A stretch of DNA of 32,375 nt from Bacillus sp. (in: firmicutes) (lineage in GTDB: Bacteria > Bacillota > Bacilli > Bacillales > Cytobacillaceae). Every line of letters starts with the position of its first letter. The first letter of the stretch is position 1. The stretch covers positions 1-32,375 of the forward strand of contig JAPSHL010000015.1 in the NCBI GenBank assembly GCA_031179905.1. Direction: 5' to 3'. A program made the position numbers and the translations under genes. Under the pieces are notes generated by a model. That model did not search any database. It worked only from the letters and a program-made list of their open reading frames with translations, and was not told where the DNA came from. Below, piece after piece: positions 1-7,753 of the stretch.

Positions 1-199
1 GAAGAATCCGCCAATTTCCCGGCCTTGGATTCAAGACTTCACTGCTGCCTACTTAGGAAAGGGAAATTATCAGCCTTATGGGAAAAAGCAAGTAGAAGCT
101 CAAATTCAAGCTTTATATGCAAACGGAGTGAAAGAATTCCTTCTCTGGAACGCAGGCTGTAAGTATACGGGTAATGTGAATTACAAACTGAATAGATAG
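1..199 (+). CDS. Putative glycoside hydrolase (DUF4015-like), C-terminal fragment
   Basis: Only the last 65 codons are present; the reading frame enters from the left edge at base 2 and ends at TAG 197-199. The fragment contains RPWIQDFTAAY near its start and later FLLWNAGCKYT, a pattern I associate with the DUF4015 putative glycosyl hydrolase (TIM-barrel) family, often an exported lipoprotein in Bacillus. No catalytic residue or signal peptide can be judged because the N-terminus is missing. It ends 11 bases before the GNAT gene on the same strand, so it may be cotranscribed with it. In B. subtilis a different gene precedes yjbC. The family call rests on a short motif and is moderate. Confidence 0.6.
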   Translation, partial: KNPPISRPWIQDFTAAYLGKGNYQPYGKKQVEAQIQALYANGVKEFLLWNAGCKYTGNVNYKLNR

Positions 200-210
200 G
201 AGTTTTTTAA

Positions 211-786
211 ATGCATTGGTATGAAAAGTTAAATGAGTATTTTCCGATTGAAGAAATGAAATCGCAAGAACATATGGAAGCATTATTAGCAGATTTTCCG
301 GAAATCTATTATAAAGATGAAGGAAAACACCATGTTTTGATGTATGCAGAAGCAGAGGATTTTATTTTCATTGATTATCTGTTTGTTTCTGGCGAGTCGA
401 GAGGGCAAGGGTTAGGGCATAAACTTTTAGAGAAGCTCAAAGAAAAGGGTAAACCGATTATCCTCGAAGTGGAGCCGGTTAATTATAAAGATTCAGATAC
501 AAAAAAACGCTTAAAATTCTACAAAAGGGAAGGCTTTCAGCATGCTAAGACGGTTGGCTATCGAAGAAGATCTTTAGCAACTAAAGAGGTAAATGAGATG
601 GAAATATTGTACTGGTCACCAAATGATGAATCAGAGGAACTAGTGTATGAAGCCCTCGTGAGAACATATGAAAAGATCCATACGTACCGGGACAGGGATT
701 TTTATGGACAATCATATGAACCAGTTGAACAGGCAGTTCAATTTGATACCGCCAATGAGAAGAAGGATATATTTGACGAAATTTGA
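211..786 (+). CDS. yjbC: GNAT-family N-acetyltransferase YjbC
   Basis: A 191-residue protein with a GNAT fold in its first two thirds. The acetyl-CoA loop is visible as SRGQGLGHKLLEKL (about residues 63-76), and FYKREGFQ (about 104-111) is the usual beta5 segment. The last 60 residues form an acidic tail outside the GNAT core. The acyl acceptor is unknown. The ATG at 211 follows TAGGAG with good spacing. Position directly before spx matches B. subtilis yjbC, a putative acetyltransferase cotranscribed with spx. Here a 500-base gap with its own promoters separates them, so spx probably also has independent transcripts. A weak stem at 803-827 follows the stop but is not a convincing terminator. 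Confidence 0.88.
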   Translation: MHWYEKLNEYFPIEEMKSQEHMEALLADFPEIYYKDEGKHHVLMYAEAEDFIFIDYLFVSGESRGQGLGHKLLEKLKEKGKPIILEVEPVNYKDSDTKKRLKFYKREGFQHAKTVGYRRRSLATKEVNEMEILYWSPNDESEELVYEALVRTYEKIHTYRDRDFYGQSYEPVEQAVQFDTANEKKDIFDEI

Positions 787-871
787 CTATATTTGAAAGC
801 ATATAGAAAGCGTATGTATGTTTCTATCTTATTTTCATTGAACGATTCTTAATTGAGAATGAAAAAAAGAG

Positions 872-897
872 GTTTATTCAATGGGACAAGCGGGTAT
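872..897 (+). promoter_or_regulatory. sigmaB-type promoter upstream of spx
   Basis: GTTTAT (872-877), 14-base spacer, GGGTAT (892-897). The sigmaB consensus is GTTTAA-N12-15-GGGTAT, so this is 5/6 and 6/6 with a normal spacer. spx in B. subtilis is known to have a sigmaB-controlled promoter, which supports the reading. The match was found by eye. Confidence 0.6.
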
Positions 898-948
898 TTG
901 CATTAAGAACAGTATAATTAAAAGAAAATATAATGCGCCTAAAAAAAA

Positions 949-974
949 TGAAACCTTTTTACATCTCAATCGTC
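949..974 (+). promoter_or_regulatory. ECF sigma (sigmaM/W/X-type) promoter upstream of spx
   Basis: TGAAAC (949-954), 16 bases, CGTC (971-974). This is the exact cell-envelope-stress ECF consensus of Bacillus; CGTC favours sigmaM or sigmaX, while sigmaW prefers CGTA. Transcription would begin near 981 and give a leader of about 300 nt to spx. ECF control of spx is established in B. subtilis. Confidence 0.7.
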
Positions 975-1288
975 TATAATAGTAAGCAATTTATTTAGCC
1001 TGAAGTTCTCGATAATTTACTGGGAAATAAGGAAAAAGGGCGGGTGGTTATTGGCGTAAACACCAAAATGGGCTGCATATCAATAAAGTATAGCAAGTCT
1101 AAGCGAAGCGGAACAAATGATATTGAAAAAAACTATACCAAATTACTTATAATTGGTGTATAATAATTAATATAAATTACTTGATTAAATTAATTACAAT
1201 TTAAGAATATAACATACTCAAGTATTTATTTTGAATTAACTAGTGGTCTAAAATACATGTCTAAATAAAGGGAGTGTGAATTTGTAAA

Positions 1289-1684
1289 ATGGTAACATTA
1301 TACACTTCACCAAGTTGTACATCCTGCAGAAAAGCAAAAGCATGGTTAGAGGAACATGAAATTGCTTATAAAGAAAGAAATATCTTTTCCGAGCCGTTAT
1401 CCATTGAGGAAATCAAGGAAATTCTTCGCATGACAGAAGACGGTACAGATGAGATTATTTCTACAAGAAGCAAAACTTTCCAGAAACTGAATGTTAATCT
1501 TGAAACAATGCCTTTACAAAACTTGTTTGAGTTAATTAAGGATAATCCAGGGTTATTACGCCGTCCGATAATTTTGGACGAAAAAAGGCTTCAGGTTGGT
1601 TATAACGAAGATGAAATACGCCGCTTCCTTCCAAGGAAAGTTAGAACATTCCAATTGCGTGAGGCACAGCGTTTAGTGAACTAA
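1289..1684 (+). CDS. spx: Transcriptional regulator Spx
   Basis: A 131-residue ArsC-fold protein, nearly identical to B. subtilis Spx in length and sequence. The redox switch CTSC (C10, C13) sits in [19 protein letters not shown], the interaction region STRSK is near residue 52, and LLRRPI near 90 is followed by the conserved [18 protein letters not shown] tail. Spx binds the RNA polymerase alpha C-terminal domain and activates thiol-stress genes when C10-C13 is oxidised. Its level is held down by ClpXP with the adaptor SpxH, encoded at 8222-9097. ATG 1289 is preceded by GGGAG. Transcription probably comes from several promoters in 787-1288, and a hairpin terminator follows at 1709-1768. Confidence 0.98.
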   Translation: MVTLYTSPSCTSCRKAKAWLEEHEIAYKERNIFSEPLSIEEIKEILRMTEDGTDEIISTRSKTFQKLNVNLETMPLQNLFELIKDNPGLLRRPIILDEKRLQVGYNEDEIRRFLPRKVRTFQLREAQRLVN

Positions 1685-1708
1685 ACTTACGATAAAATAA
1701 TAATATAT

Positions 1709-1768
1709 AGGTCTGGCTAAAGAGCTGTCCCTGCATAATTGCTGGGCAGTATAGTCAGACCTTTTTTC
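1709..1768 (+). terminator. Intrinsic terminator of spx
   Basis: The outer arms AGGTCTGGCTA (1709-1719) and TAGTCAGACC (1752-1761) pair with one mismatch, with an inner CTGTCCC/GGGCAG stem. A run of six T follows at 1762. Confidence 0.8.
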
Positions 1769-1821
1769 CTATATTATGAAAGTTCAGTCTAAACTAAGAA
1801 TCAGCCAAAACCCTTTCGAAA

Positions 1822-1848
1822 AGGAATTTGGTTTGAAAACAAATTCCT
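1822..1848. repeat. Perfect 9-bp inverted repeat
   Basis: AGGAATTTG (1822-1830) and CAAATTCCT (1840-1848) are exact reverse complements around a 9-base loop. No T-run follows, so it is not an obvious terminator. Its role is unknown. Confidence 0.5.
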
Positions 1849-2084
1849 GAGGTAATAATACTAAATATAGTTTGAAGTGAATACGCTTATAAAAAGAATC
1901 TCCTCATAAGGGCAAAACCAGTTAGCATAAACATAGGCATATATTGGTTTTTGCTGATTTCAGGATATTTTAATTCCATTTAAAGCGTTTTTGTCATAAA
2001 ATATAAAGTACAAGGTACAATAGCAGTTGACCTTCTATTTTAAATGAAACATGGGATAAAACGAATATCTGTATGGGGGTTTAG

Positions 2085-2109
2085 TCCCTTCCATTATAGC
2101 TTGAAGGGA
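2085..2109 (+). promoter_or_regulatory. Hairpin masking the mecA ribosome binding site
   Basis: TCCCTTC (2085-2091) is complementary to GAAGGGA (2103-2109), which contains the mecA Shine-Dalgarno. The 7-bp stem with an 11-base loop could limit translation. This is an inference from pairing only. Confidence 0.35.
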
Positions 2110-2119
2110 GTGTTGCAGA

Positions 2120-2779
2120 ATGGAAATTGAACGTATTAATGATCATACAGTTAAGTTTTATATTTCGTATATTGATATAGAGGAACGCGGTTTTAAGCGA
2201 GAGGAAATATGGTATAACCGGGAAAGAAGTGAAGAACTTTTCTGGGAAATGATGGATGAAGTTCATCAAGAGGAAGATTTTATTTTAGATGGCCCGTTAT
2301 GGATTCAAGTTCAAGCATTGGATAAAGGGCTTGAAATTCTTGTCACAAGAGCGCAGCTTTCAAAAGATGGACAGAAATTCGAAATCTCCATTCCAGAAGA
2401 CAAGCTGAAGGATTTGCCTTTGGATGACCGTTTTGAAGATTTAATGGATCAGCACTTCACGGTGAAGGACGAAGATAGTGATTTTGGGGATAACCTGGAA
2501 TTTCTTATCGCCTTTAAGGACTTTGAAGACTTAATTTCACTAAGCAAGCTTCATGGACTTGAAGGAATTGATACGAAACTTTACAATTACAAGAACGGGT
2601 ACTACCTATACGTGCAGTTCCTTGATGAAGAAACGGATGAAGAAGAAGTCGACAATGCGTTAAGCATCCTTCTAGAGTATGGACAAGAAACGCAGACAAC
2701 CATACATGTTATCGAAGAATACGGTAAAGTTATCATAGCAGATGAAGTATTTATGGAGCTTAGAAAATACTTTCATTAA
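2120..2779 (+). CDS. mecA: Adaptor protein MecA
   Basis: A 219-residue ClpC adaptor. The N-terminal substrate-binding part opens with MEIERINDHTVKFYISYIDI, as in other MecA proteins. An acidic linker follows, and the C-terminal ClpC-binding domain (about residues 120-219) has FEDLISLSK and ends VFMELRKYF. MecA delivers substrates such as ComK to ClpC-ClpP and promotes assembly of the ClpC hexamer. It lies between spx and coiA, as in B. subtilis and relatives. ATG 2120 follows GAAGGGAG; that site can pair with an upstream CCCTTC. A very long hairpin (2783-2910) starts just after the stop. Confidence 0.96.
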   Translation: MEIERINDHTVKFYISYIDIEERGFKREEIWYNRERSEELFWEMMDEVHQEEDFILDGPLWIQVQALDKGLEILVTRAQLSKDGQKFEISIPEDKLKDLPLDDRFEDLMDQHFTVKDEDSDFGDNLEFLIAFKDFEDLISLSKLHGLEGIDTKLYNYKNGYYLYVQFLDEETDEEEVDNALSILLEYGQETQTTIHVIEEYGKVIIADEVFMELRKYFH

Positions 2780-2782
2780 ATA

Positions 2783-2910
2783 AATAAAAGAGCCTGTTTA
2801 AATGTAAGGCAAGAAATTCACATTATAAAGTCTATATATAGTCATGGATATCTATATAGTAGAAATTGTAATGGTGAATTTCACCTTACAGGTGAACAGG
2901 CTCTTTATTT
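2783..2910 (+). terminator. Long (~125 nt) imperfect hairpin after mecA
   Basis: The outer arms AAAGAGCCTGTT (2787-2798) and AACAGGCTCTTT (2895-2906) are perfect complements. Further in, TGTAAGG and AAATTCAC on the left match CCTTACA and GTGAATTT on the right, and the centre is a CTATATAG-rich palindrome. Arms of about 40 bases make a structure far larger than a normal terminator. The distal TTTATTTT lets it end transcription. A small miniature-transposon-like element is an alternative reading. Confidence 0.65.
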
Positions 2911-2975
2911 TCCATTTGACTGTTCAAGTTGCTCACATAGTGCGGATTACATAATTGCAAATGGCAGGTGTTACT

Positions 2976-4493
2976 ATGAACCATACAGCAAGGCTAGGAA
3001 TATTTTTAGGTGCGGCAGGGTTATTTGTGTATGTTTTTAATTTTTTCATTTCCATAAAAGGCGGAATTTTTGGACAGCTCAGCTTAATCATTAGTCTTTG
3101 TGTGATATTTATTGGCTTTGTCATTTTTTTTGAAAATAGGCATCCCACACAAACGCTGACATGGCTTGTCGTCCTTGGCAGTTTCCCCGTAGTAGGCTTT
3201 ATTTTTTATCTCCTTTTTGGACGGAATTACCGGAAAGAAAGAATATACCGAAAAAAGTATTTTCTTGATAAACAAGCATTTCTGCGAATTGAAAGAGAAA
3301 TTGGCACTGGAACAGAAGAAAGGCAAAAGGAAATGGACCTTCATCAGCAAAACCTGTTCAGGTTAGCAGAAAATATCGGCAACAGCCCAATTTCGTTCGG
3401 AACTTCTTCCAGTATCCTCACAAATGGAGATGAGACTTTTTCCTGTATATTGGCTGAACTAAAAAAGGCCGAGCACCATATTCACCTTGAATACTACATC
3501 GTCAGGCATGATGAAATCGGACAGCAAATCAAGGATTTGCTGATTGAAAAGGCGAAACAAGGAGTGAAAATAAGGTTTCTGTATGATGCAGTTGGATCCT
3601 GGCAGCTTTCCAAACGCTATATTAATGAAATGCGGCAGGAGGGAATCGAAATAGTTGCATTTGGTCCAGTTAAATTTCCCGTTTTAAACAGCAAGTTTAA
3701 TTTTCGCAATCACAGGAAGATTATTGTCATTGATGGAAGTATCGGGTTTGTAGGTGGACTGAATATTGGTGATGAATATCTTGGTAAAAATCAGTCCATT
3801 GGGTTTTGGAGGGACACGCACCTTATGGTGAAAGGGGAGGCAGTCCGCTCTTTGCAGCTGATATTTTTGCAGGATTGGTATTATATGACGAACAGCAGTT
3901 TCTTGACAAACGATTATCTTACTCCTATTACGGAAGAAAGTACACATGGCGGAGTGCAGCTAATCGCAGGTGGTCCTGACAATGAATGGAGTGTCATCAA
4001 AAGCATCTTTTTTTCAATGATGACATCTGCAACTAAGTCAATCTGGATTGCTAGCCCTTATTTCATACCAGATGAGGACATACTTTCAGCAATAAGGATT
4101 GCGTCATTAAGCGGAATTGATGTGCGTATTCTTGTTCCTAACAAGCCGGATAAGCGAATTGTATTCCATGCTTCCAGATCGTATTTTCCTGAGCTGCTCG
4201 ATGCTGGAGTACGTATATATGAATATGGAAAAGGCTTCATGCACAGCAAGCTGTTAATAGTGGACGGCGAAATTGCTTCCATAGGGACTTGTAATATGGA
4301 TATGCGCAGCTTTCATTTGAATTTCGAAGTAAGTGCCTTTTTATATAAGACAAAAAGTACTAAAAAGCTGGCAAGTATCTATTTAAAGGATTTGGAGGAT
4401 GCTGTGGAGCTTGAAATCGATTCCTTCGGCAAAAGGCATATCGGTTTTCGAATTCTTGAATCAACATCAAGGCTTCTTTCTCCACTCTTATAA
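2976..4493 (+). CDS. cls: Cardiolipin synthase
   Basis: A 505-residue membrane phospholipase-D-family enzyme that joins two phosphatidylglycerols into cardiolipin plus glycerol. Two N-terminal membrane spans (roughly residues 5-26 and 31-52, then a third hydrophobic stretch near 60-80) are followed by RNYRKER. Two HKD motifs are clear: HRKIIVIDG in the first half and HSKLLIVDG near the end, each with the downstream G-G/N segment (GFVGGLNIG; SIGTCNMDMRSF). In-frame TTG 2955 and ATG 2961 lie upstream, but ATG 2976 has AGGTG five bases before it and gives the usual length, so I start there. The insertion of cls between mecA and coiA differs from B. subtilis. Confidence 0.93.
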   Translation: MNHTARLGIFLGAAGLFVYVFNFFISIKGGIFGQLSLIISLCVIFIGFVIFFENRHPTQTLTWLVVLGSFPVVGFIFYLLFGRNYRKERIYRKKYFLDKQAFLRIEREIGTGTEERQKEMDLHQQNLFRLAENIGNSPISFGTSSSILTNGDETFSCILAELKKAEHHIHLEYYIVRHDEIGQQIKDLLIEKAKQGVKIRFLYDAVGSWQLSKRYINEMRQEGIEIVAFGPVKFPVLNSKFNFRNHRKIIVIDGSIGFVGGLNIGDEYLGKNQSIGFWRDTHLMVKGEAVRSLQLIFLQDWYYMTNSSFLTNDYLTPITEESTHGGVQLIAGGPDNEWSVIKSIFFSMMTSATKSIWIASPYFIPDEDILSAIRIASLSGIDVRILVPNKPDKRIVFHASRSYFPELLDAGVRIYEYGKGFMHSKLLIVDGEIASIGTCNMDMRSFHLNFEVSAFLYKTKSTKKLASIYLKDLEDAVELEIDSFGKRHIGFRILESTSRLLSPLL

Positions 4494-4557
4494 GGAAGAG
4501 GCCCGTCTAGCTTTTTGCTATTAGCCACGAAAACATTTAAGGGAGTGTGACAGGCAA

Positions 4558-5730
4558 TTGTTTACTGCAATAAATGATGTCGGAAAAAGAGTCTGTGCAT
4601 TGGATTTTAAGGAAAAACACGTGGTGCAGGCGCACAAAAGGAACACCACATTTTATTGTCCTGTATGCAGCAGTATGGTTGTATTAAAGAATGGCGAGAA
4701 AAGGCTTCCTCATTTTGCTCACCGAAAGGATATGTCCTGCAGCGGCGGCAGTGAACCAGAGTCTACCTATCATTTACAAGGAAAGCTGCAAATTTTCAAA
4801 AGGTTAAAGGACTTAGGATTAAAGCCAGTACTAGAGCCATATTTTCCTTCTATAAAGCAAAGAGGAGATATAGGAGTCATGTGGCAAGATACATTTTATG
4901 TGATTGAATTTCAATGTTCATCTATACCAGTTTCCAGCTTGCAAAAACGGACGGAGCAATATCAGAGAGAAAATTTTCAGCCGATGTGGATACTAGGCTA
5001 TAAGAATGTTAAGCTTTCTAAATGCATATCCCGGCTTTCTGCTTTTCAATCTTCTTTCCTCGTTCCATTCAAGGGCGAATATATCCTCCCGGCATACTGC
5101 CCTATACAAGAATCCTTTTATATCCTCCATAACCTAATTCCCGTTACTAAAGAGAAGTTCATGGCCTCTGTAGGCAAAATTCAACTGGATGCCGTCACTT
5201 TACATGAACAAGCAGTCAACTTAAGCACTAGTTTTCCATACTGTGATTGGCAAAGCACCATCCACAAACAAAAAAACAACCATATACATTACCACTCAAA
5301 CGACAATGAACGCTTCTTACGTGAACTCTATAAAAGTGGAGTACATCCCCATATACTGCCTCCAGCACTTGGCATCCCTTTAAAAGAGGGGATTCGGCTT
5401 TTAACACCTCCGTTGATCTGGCAGGCATATTTATATATTGATTGTTTTTGGCCAAATCAAAAAATAGTATCCCTGCATAAGATTTATGATGAATTCCAGA
5501 ACAGAATTACCCGGAAGGACATCACAATTCGCGATCTACCCAATATTATACATGGCGATTGGAAAGATGCAGTTAATAATTACTTAAAGAAACTAATTGA
5601 AATGAATGTTATAGAAGAGGTTCGGCCTGAGTTCTTTCAATGGACCGAGGATGTTTGCCAGAATTCAGATAGTATAGCGAAGCAGGAGGAGAATTTCTAT
5701 TTAAGGATGAAGAGAGGAAGTTTGCAATAA
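4558..5730 (+). CDS. coiA: Competence protein CoiA
   Basis: A 390-residue protein of the CoiA family, which acts with RecA and DprA on incoming single-stranded DNA during transformation. The N-terminus carries a Cys/His finger: C34-x2-C37, H52-x2-H55 (LPHFAH) and C61. A nuclease-like core follows, with RGDIGV (D104) and VIEFQ (E117, Q119), the PD-(D/E)xK-type pattern in which Q replaces K. The C-terminal 200 residues are poorly conserved. TTG 4558 is the only plausible start: the next in-frame Met is residue 40, inside the finger. GGGAG lies 12 bases upstream, slightly far. An almost identical finger occurs in the helicase at 24692-26992. Confidence 0.9.
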   Translation: MFTAINDVGKRVCALDFKEKHVVQAHKRNTTFYCPVCSSMVVLKNGEKRLPHFAHRKDMSCSGGSEPESTYHLQGKLQIFKRLKDLGLKPVLEPYFPSIKQRGDIGVMWQDTFYVIEFQCSSIPVSSLQKRTEQYQRENFQPMWILGYKNVKLSKCISRLSAFQSSFLVPFKGEYILPAYCPIQESFYILHNLIPVTKEKFMASVGKIQLDAVTLHEQAVNLSTSFPYCDWQSTIHKQKNNHIHYHSNDNERFLRELYKSGVHPHILPPALGIPLKEGIRLLTPPLIWQAYLYIDCFWPNQKIVSLHKIYDEFQNRITRKDITIRDLPNIIHGDWKDAVNNYLKKLIEMNVIEEVRPEFFQWTEDVCQNSDSIAKQEENFYLRMKRGSLQ

Positions 5731-5804
5731 TCAGAGTCAAACGGAAATATGATTAATGAAATACAGCAAAGCTACATATGATAAGCTTAGTAAAATCATA
5801 AAAG

Positions 5805-5834
5805 TTTAAAAATAAGCAGGAATTTAGTTATAAT
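5805..5834 (+). promoter_or_regulatory. Putative sigmaA promoter of pepF
   Basis: TTTAAA (5805-5810), 18-base spacer, TATAAT (5829-5834). The -10 is perfect and the -35 is 4/6. It lies about 60 bases before the pepF start. Confidence 0.5.
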
Positions 5835-5895
5835 AGATAGAAAATATCGGGTAGGAAAATTTTTCGAAATCCGAAAGAAAGATTGGAGGATTTAC

Positions 5896-7713
5896 ATGTC
5901 TAACGAAACAACTGTAAAAAAACTGCCTTTACGTAATGAAGTTCCAGTAGAAGACACATGGAGACTTGAAGACATTTTTCCAACAGACGATGACTGGGAT
6001 AAAGAGTTTGAAGAGGTTAAAATCCTTTCTGCAAAAGCAGGGGACTATCAAGGGAAGCTTGCAGAAAGTGCAGATGTTTTGTACGAAGCACTTCAATATC
6101 AAGATACTCTTTTAAGCCGTTTAGGAAAATTATATACATATGCCCATATGCGATATGATCAGGATACGACAAATGGCTTTTATCAAGGACTTGACGGCCG
6201 GATAAAGAACCTATATGCACAAAGTGCCAGCGGACTTGCTTATATCGTTCCAGAACTTCTTTCTATTGATGAAGCAGTTATAAAGGGCTTCCTTGAAGAG
6301 AAGGAAGAGTTGCGACTTTATGAACAATCTTTGGAAGAAATTAATCTTCAGCGTCCGCATGTACTATCAGCAGATCAAGAAGCGCTTCTTGCCCAAGCAT
6401 CAGAGGTATTGGAAGCATCCAGCAATACGTTCGGCATGCTCAATAATGCAGATATAGAATTCCCGAGCATTAAAGATGAGAATGGAGAAGACGTGGAAGT
6501 AACACATGGCCGCTATTCACGCTTTTTGGAAAGTTCTGATCAAAGGGTGCGCCATGATGCTTTTAAAGCTGTCTATGATACGTATGGTAAATTTAAAAAT
6601 ACTTTCTCTTCAACATTGTCAGGAACAGTAAAGAACCATACATTTAATGCAAGGGTGCGCAAGTATAAATCAGCACGCCATGCAGCACTTGCAGCCAATA
6701 ATATTCCAGAACAGGTATACGAAAACCTTGTAGAAACAATCAATGAATATCTGCCGTTGCTGCACCGCTATATAAAGCTACGTAAAAAAGTGCTCGGTCT
6801 TGAAAAACTTCATATGTATGATTTATATACACCGCTTGTCAAGGATGTAAAGATGGAAATCAGCTATGAAGAAGCTCAGGATCATATTCTTAAAGGACTA
6901 GCGCCGTTAGGAGAAGAGTATTTAACAATTCTGAAAGAAGGCTTTGAAAACCGCTGGGTTGATATTCATGAGAACAAAGGTAAAAGAAGCGGTGCTTATT
7001 CATCAGGATCTTATGGTACCAATCCTTATATCTTGATGAACTGGCAAGATAATGTTAATAACTTGTTTACTCTGGCTCATGAATTTGGCCATTCTGTCCA
7101 CAGTTATTACACAAGAAAGTCACAGCCATATCCATATGGGAACTATTCCATTTTTGTCGCAGAGGTTGCTTCCACGTGTAATGAAGCATTATTGAACGAT
7201 TATATGTTAAAAACAATAACAGATGAGCAGAAGCGTTTATACTTGTTGAACCATTACTTAGAAGGCTTCAGAGGCACTGTGTTCCGTCAGACAATGTTCG
7301 CAGAGTTTGAACATCTTATCCATGAAAAGGCTCAAAATAACGAGACACTGACAGCTGATTTATTTACCTCTGAGTACTATGCTTTAAACAAGAAGTATTT
7401 CGGGGAAGAAGACATCATTATTGATGAAGAAATCGGCTTAGAATGGTCCAGAATCCCTCACTTCTATTACGATTACTATGTATATCAATATGCTACTGGC
7501 TTCAGTGCAGCCACTGCTTTAAGTAAACAAATCCTGGAAGAAGGGAAGCCGGCAGTGGATCGCTATATTGATTTCCTAAAAGCGGGAAGCTCTGACTATC
7601 CAATTGAAGTGCTGAAAAAAGCTGGAGTTGATATGACGAGCAAGGATCCAATCAGAGAGGCTTGCAAAGTGTTTGAGCAGAAGCTCAATGAGATGGAAAG
7701 CCTACTTTCTTAA
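5896..7713 (+). CDS. pepF: Oligoendopeptidase F
   Basis: A 605-residue cytosolic M3B zinc metallopeptidase that cleaves short peptides. The zinc site HEFGH sits in FTLAHEFGHSVHSYYT (about residues 395-410), and the third ligand Glu lies in FVAEVASTCNEALL some 25 residues later. The C-terminal IPHFYYDYYVYQYATGFSAA is a family hallmark that shapes the substrate channel. Full length, no signal peptide. ATG 5896 follows TTGGAGG. In B. subtilis PepF (YjbG) occupies the same position and its overproduction affects sporulation initiation peptides. A terminator at 7717-7752 separates it from a convergent small gene. Confidence 0.97.
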   Translation: MSNETTVKKLPLRNEVPVEDTWRLEDIFPTDDDWDKEFEEVKILSAKAGDYQGKLAESADVLYEALQYQDTLLSRLGKLYTYAHMRYDQDTTNGFYQGLDGRIKNLYAQSASGLAYIVPELLSIDEAVIKGFLEEKEELRLYEQSLEEINLQRPHVLSADQEALLAQASEVLEASSNTFGMLNNADIEFPSIKDENGEDVEVTHGRYSRFLESSDQRVRHDAFKAVYDTYGKFKNTFSSTLSGTVKNHTFNARVRKYKSARHAALAANNIPEQVYENLVETINEYLPLLHRYIKLRKKVLGLEKLHMYDLYTPLVKDVKMEISYEEAQDHILKGLAPLGEEYLTILKEGFENRWVDIHENKGKRSGAYSSGSYGTNPYILMNWQDNVNNLFTLAHEFGHSVHSYYTRKSQPYPYGNYSIFVAEVASTCNEALLNDYMLKTITDEQKRLYLLNHYLEGFRGTVFRQTMFAEFEHLIHEKAQNNETLTADLFTSEYYALNKKYFGEEDIIIDEEIGLEWSRIPHFYYDYYVYQYATGFSAATALSKQILEEGKPAVDRYIDFLKAGSSDYPIEVLKKAGVDMTSKDPIREACKVFEQKLNEMESLLS

Positions 7714-7716
7714 ACT

Positions 7717-7752
7717 AAAAAGCATGCGGTCATTATAGCCGCATGCTTTTTT
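7717..7752. terminator. Bidirectional terminator between pepF and the small membrane protein gene
   Basis: AGCATGCGG (7721-7729) pairs with CCGCATGCT (7739-7747). It is flanked by an A-run on the left and a T-run on the right, so it can work in both directions. Confidence 0.85.
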
Positions 7753-7753
7753 A

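Larger units (their letters stand above)
787..1288 (+). other. yjbC-spx intergenic region, multi-promoter leader of spx
   Basis: These 502 bases hold no gene I can support. In order they contain an imperfect 16-bp palindrome at 845-860, a sigmaB-type promoter (872-897), an ECF-type promoter (949-974) and a TATAAT at 1159-1164 without a clear -35 box. A PerR-box-like 15-mer covers 1158-1172. The last 120 bases before spx are extremely AT-rich. A leader from the ECF promoter would be about 300 nt. Confidence 0.6.
1685..2119 (+). other. spx-mecA intergenic region
   Basis: No gene is supported in these 435 bases. They hold the spx terminator (1709-1768), a perfect 9-bp inverted repeat at 1822-1848, and a hairpin at 2085-2109 that would pair the mecA ribosome binding site. 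I did not find a convincing sigmaA promoter with standard spacing; TTGTCA (1991-1996) and TACAAT (2016-2021) are 19 bases apart. Confidence 0.5.

Noticed and set aside
881..979. 32-codon frame with a weak ribosome site in the spx upstream gap
   Set aside because: It overlaps the sigmaB -10 region and the ECF promoter, has no recognisable composition, and is better explained as regulatory DNA.
999..1163. 54-codon open stretch without ATG upstream of spx
   Set aside because: No convincing start or ribosome site, no family resemblance, and it runs into a TATAAT/PerR-like region. It could be a decayed gene end, but I cannot support that.
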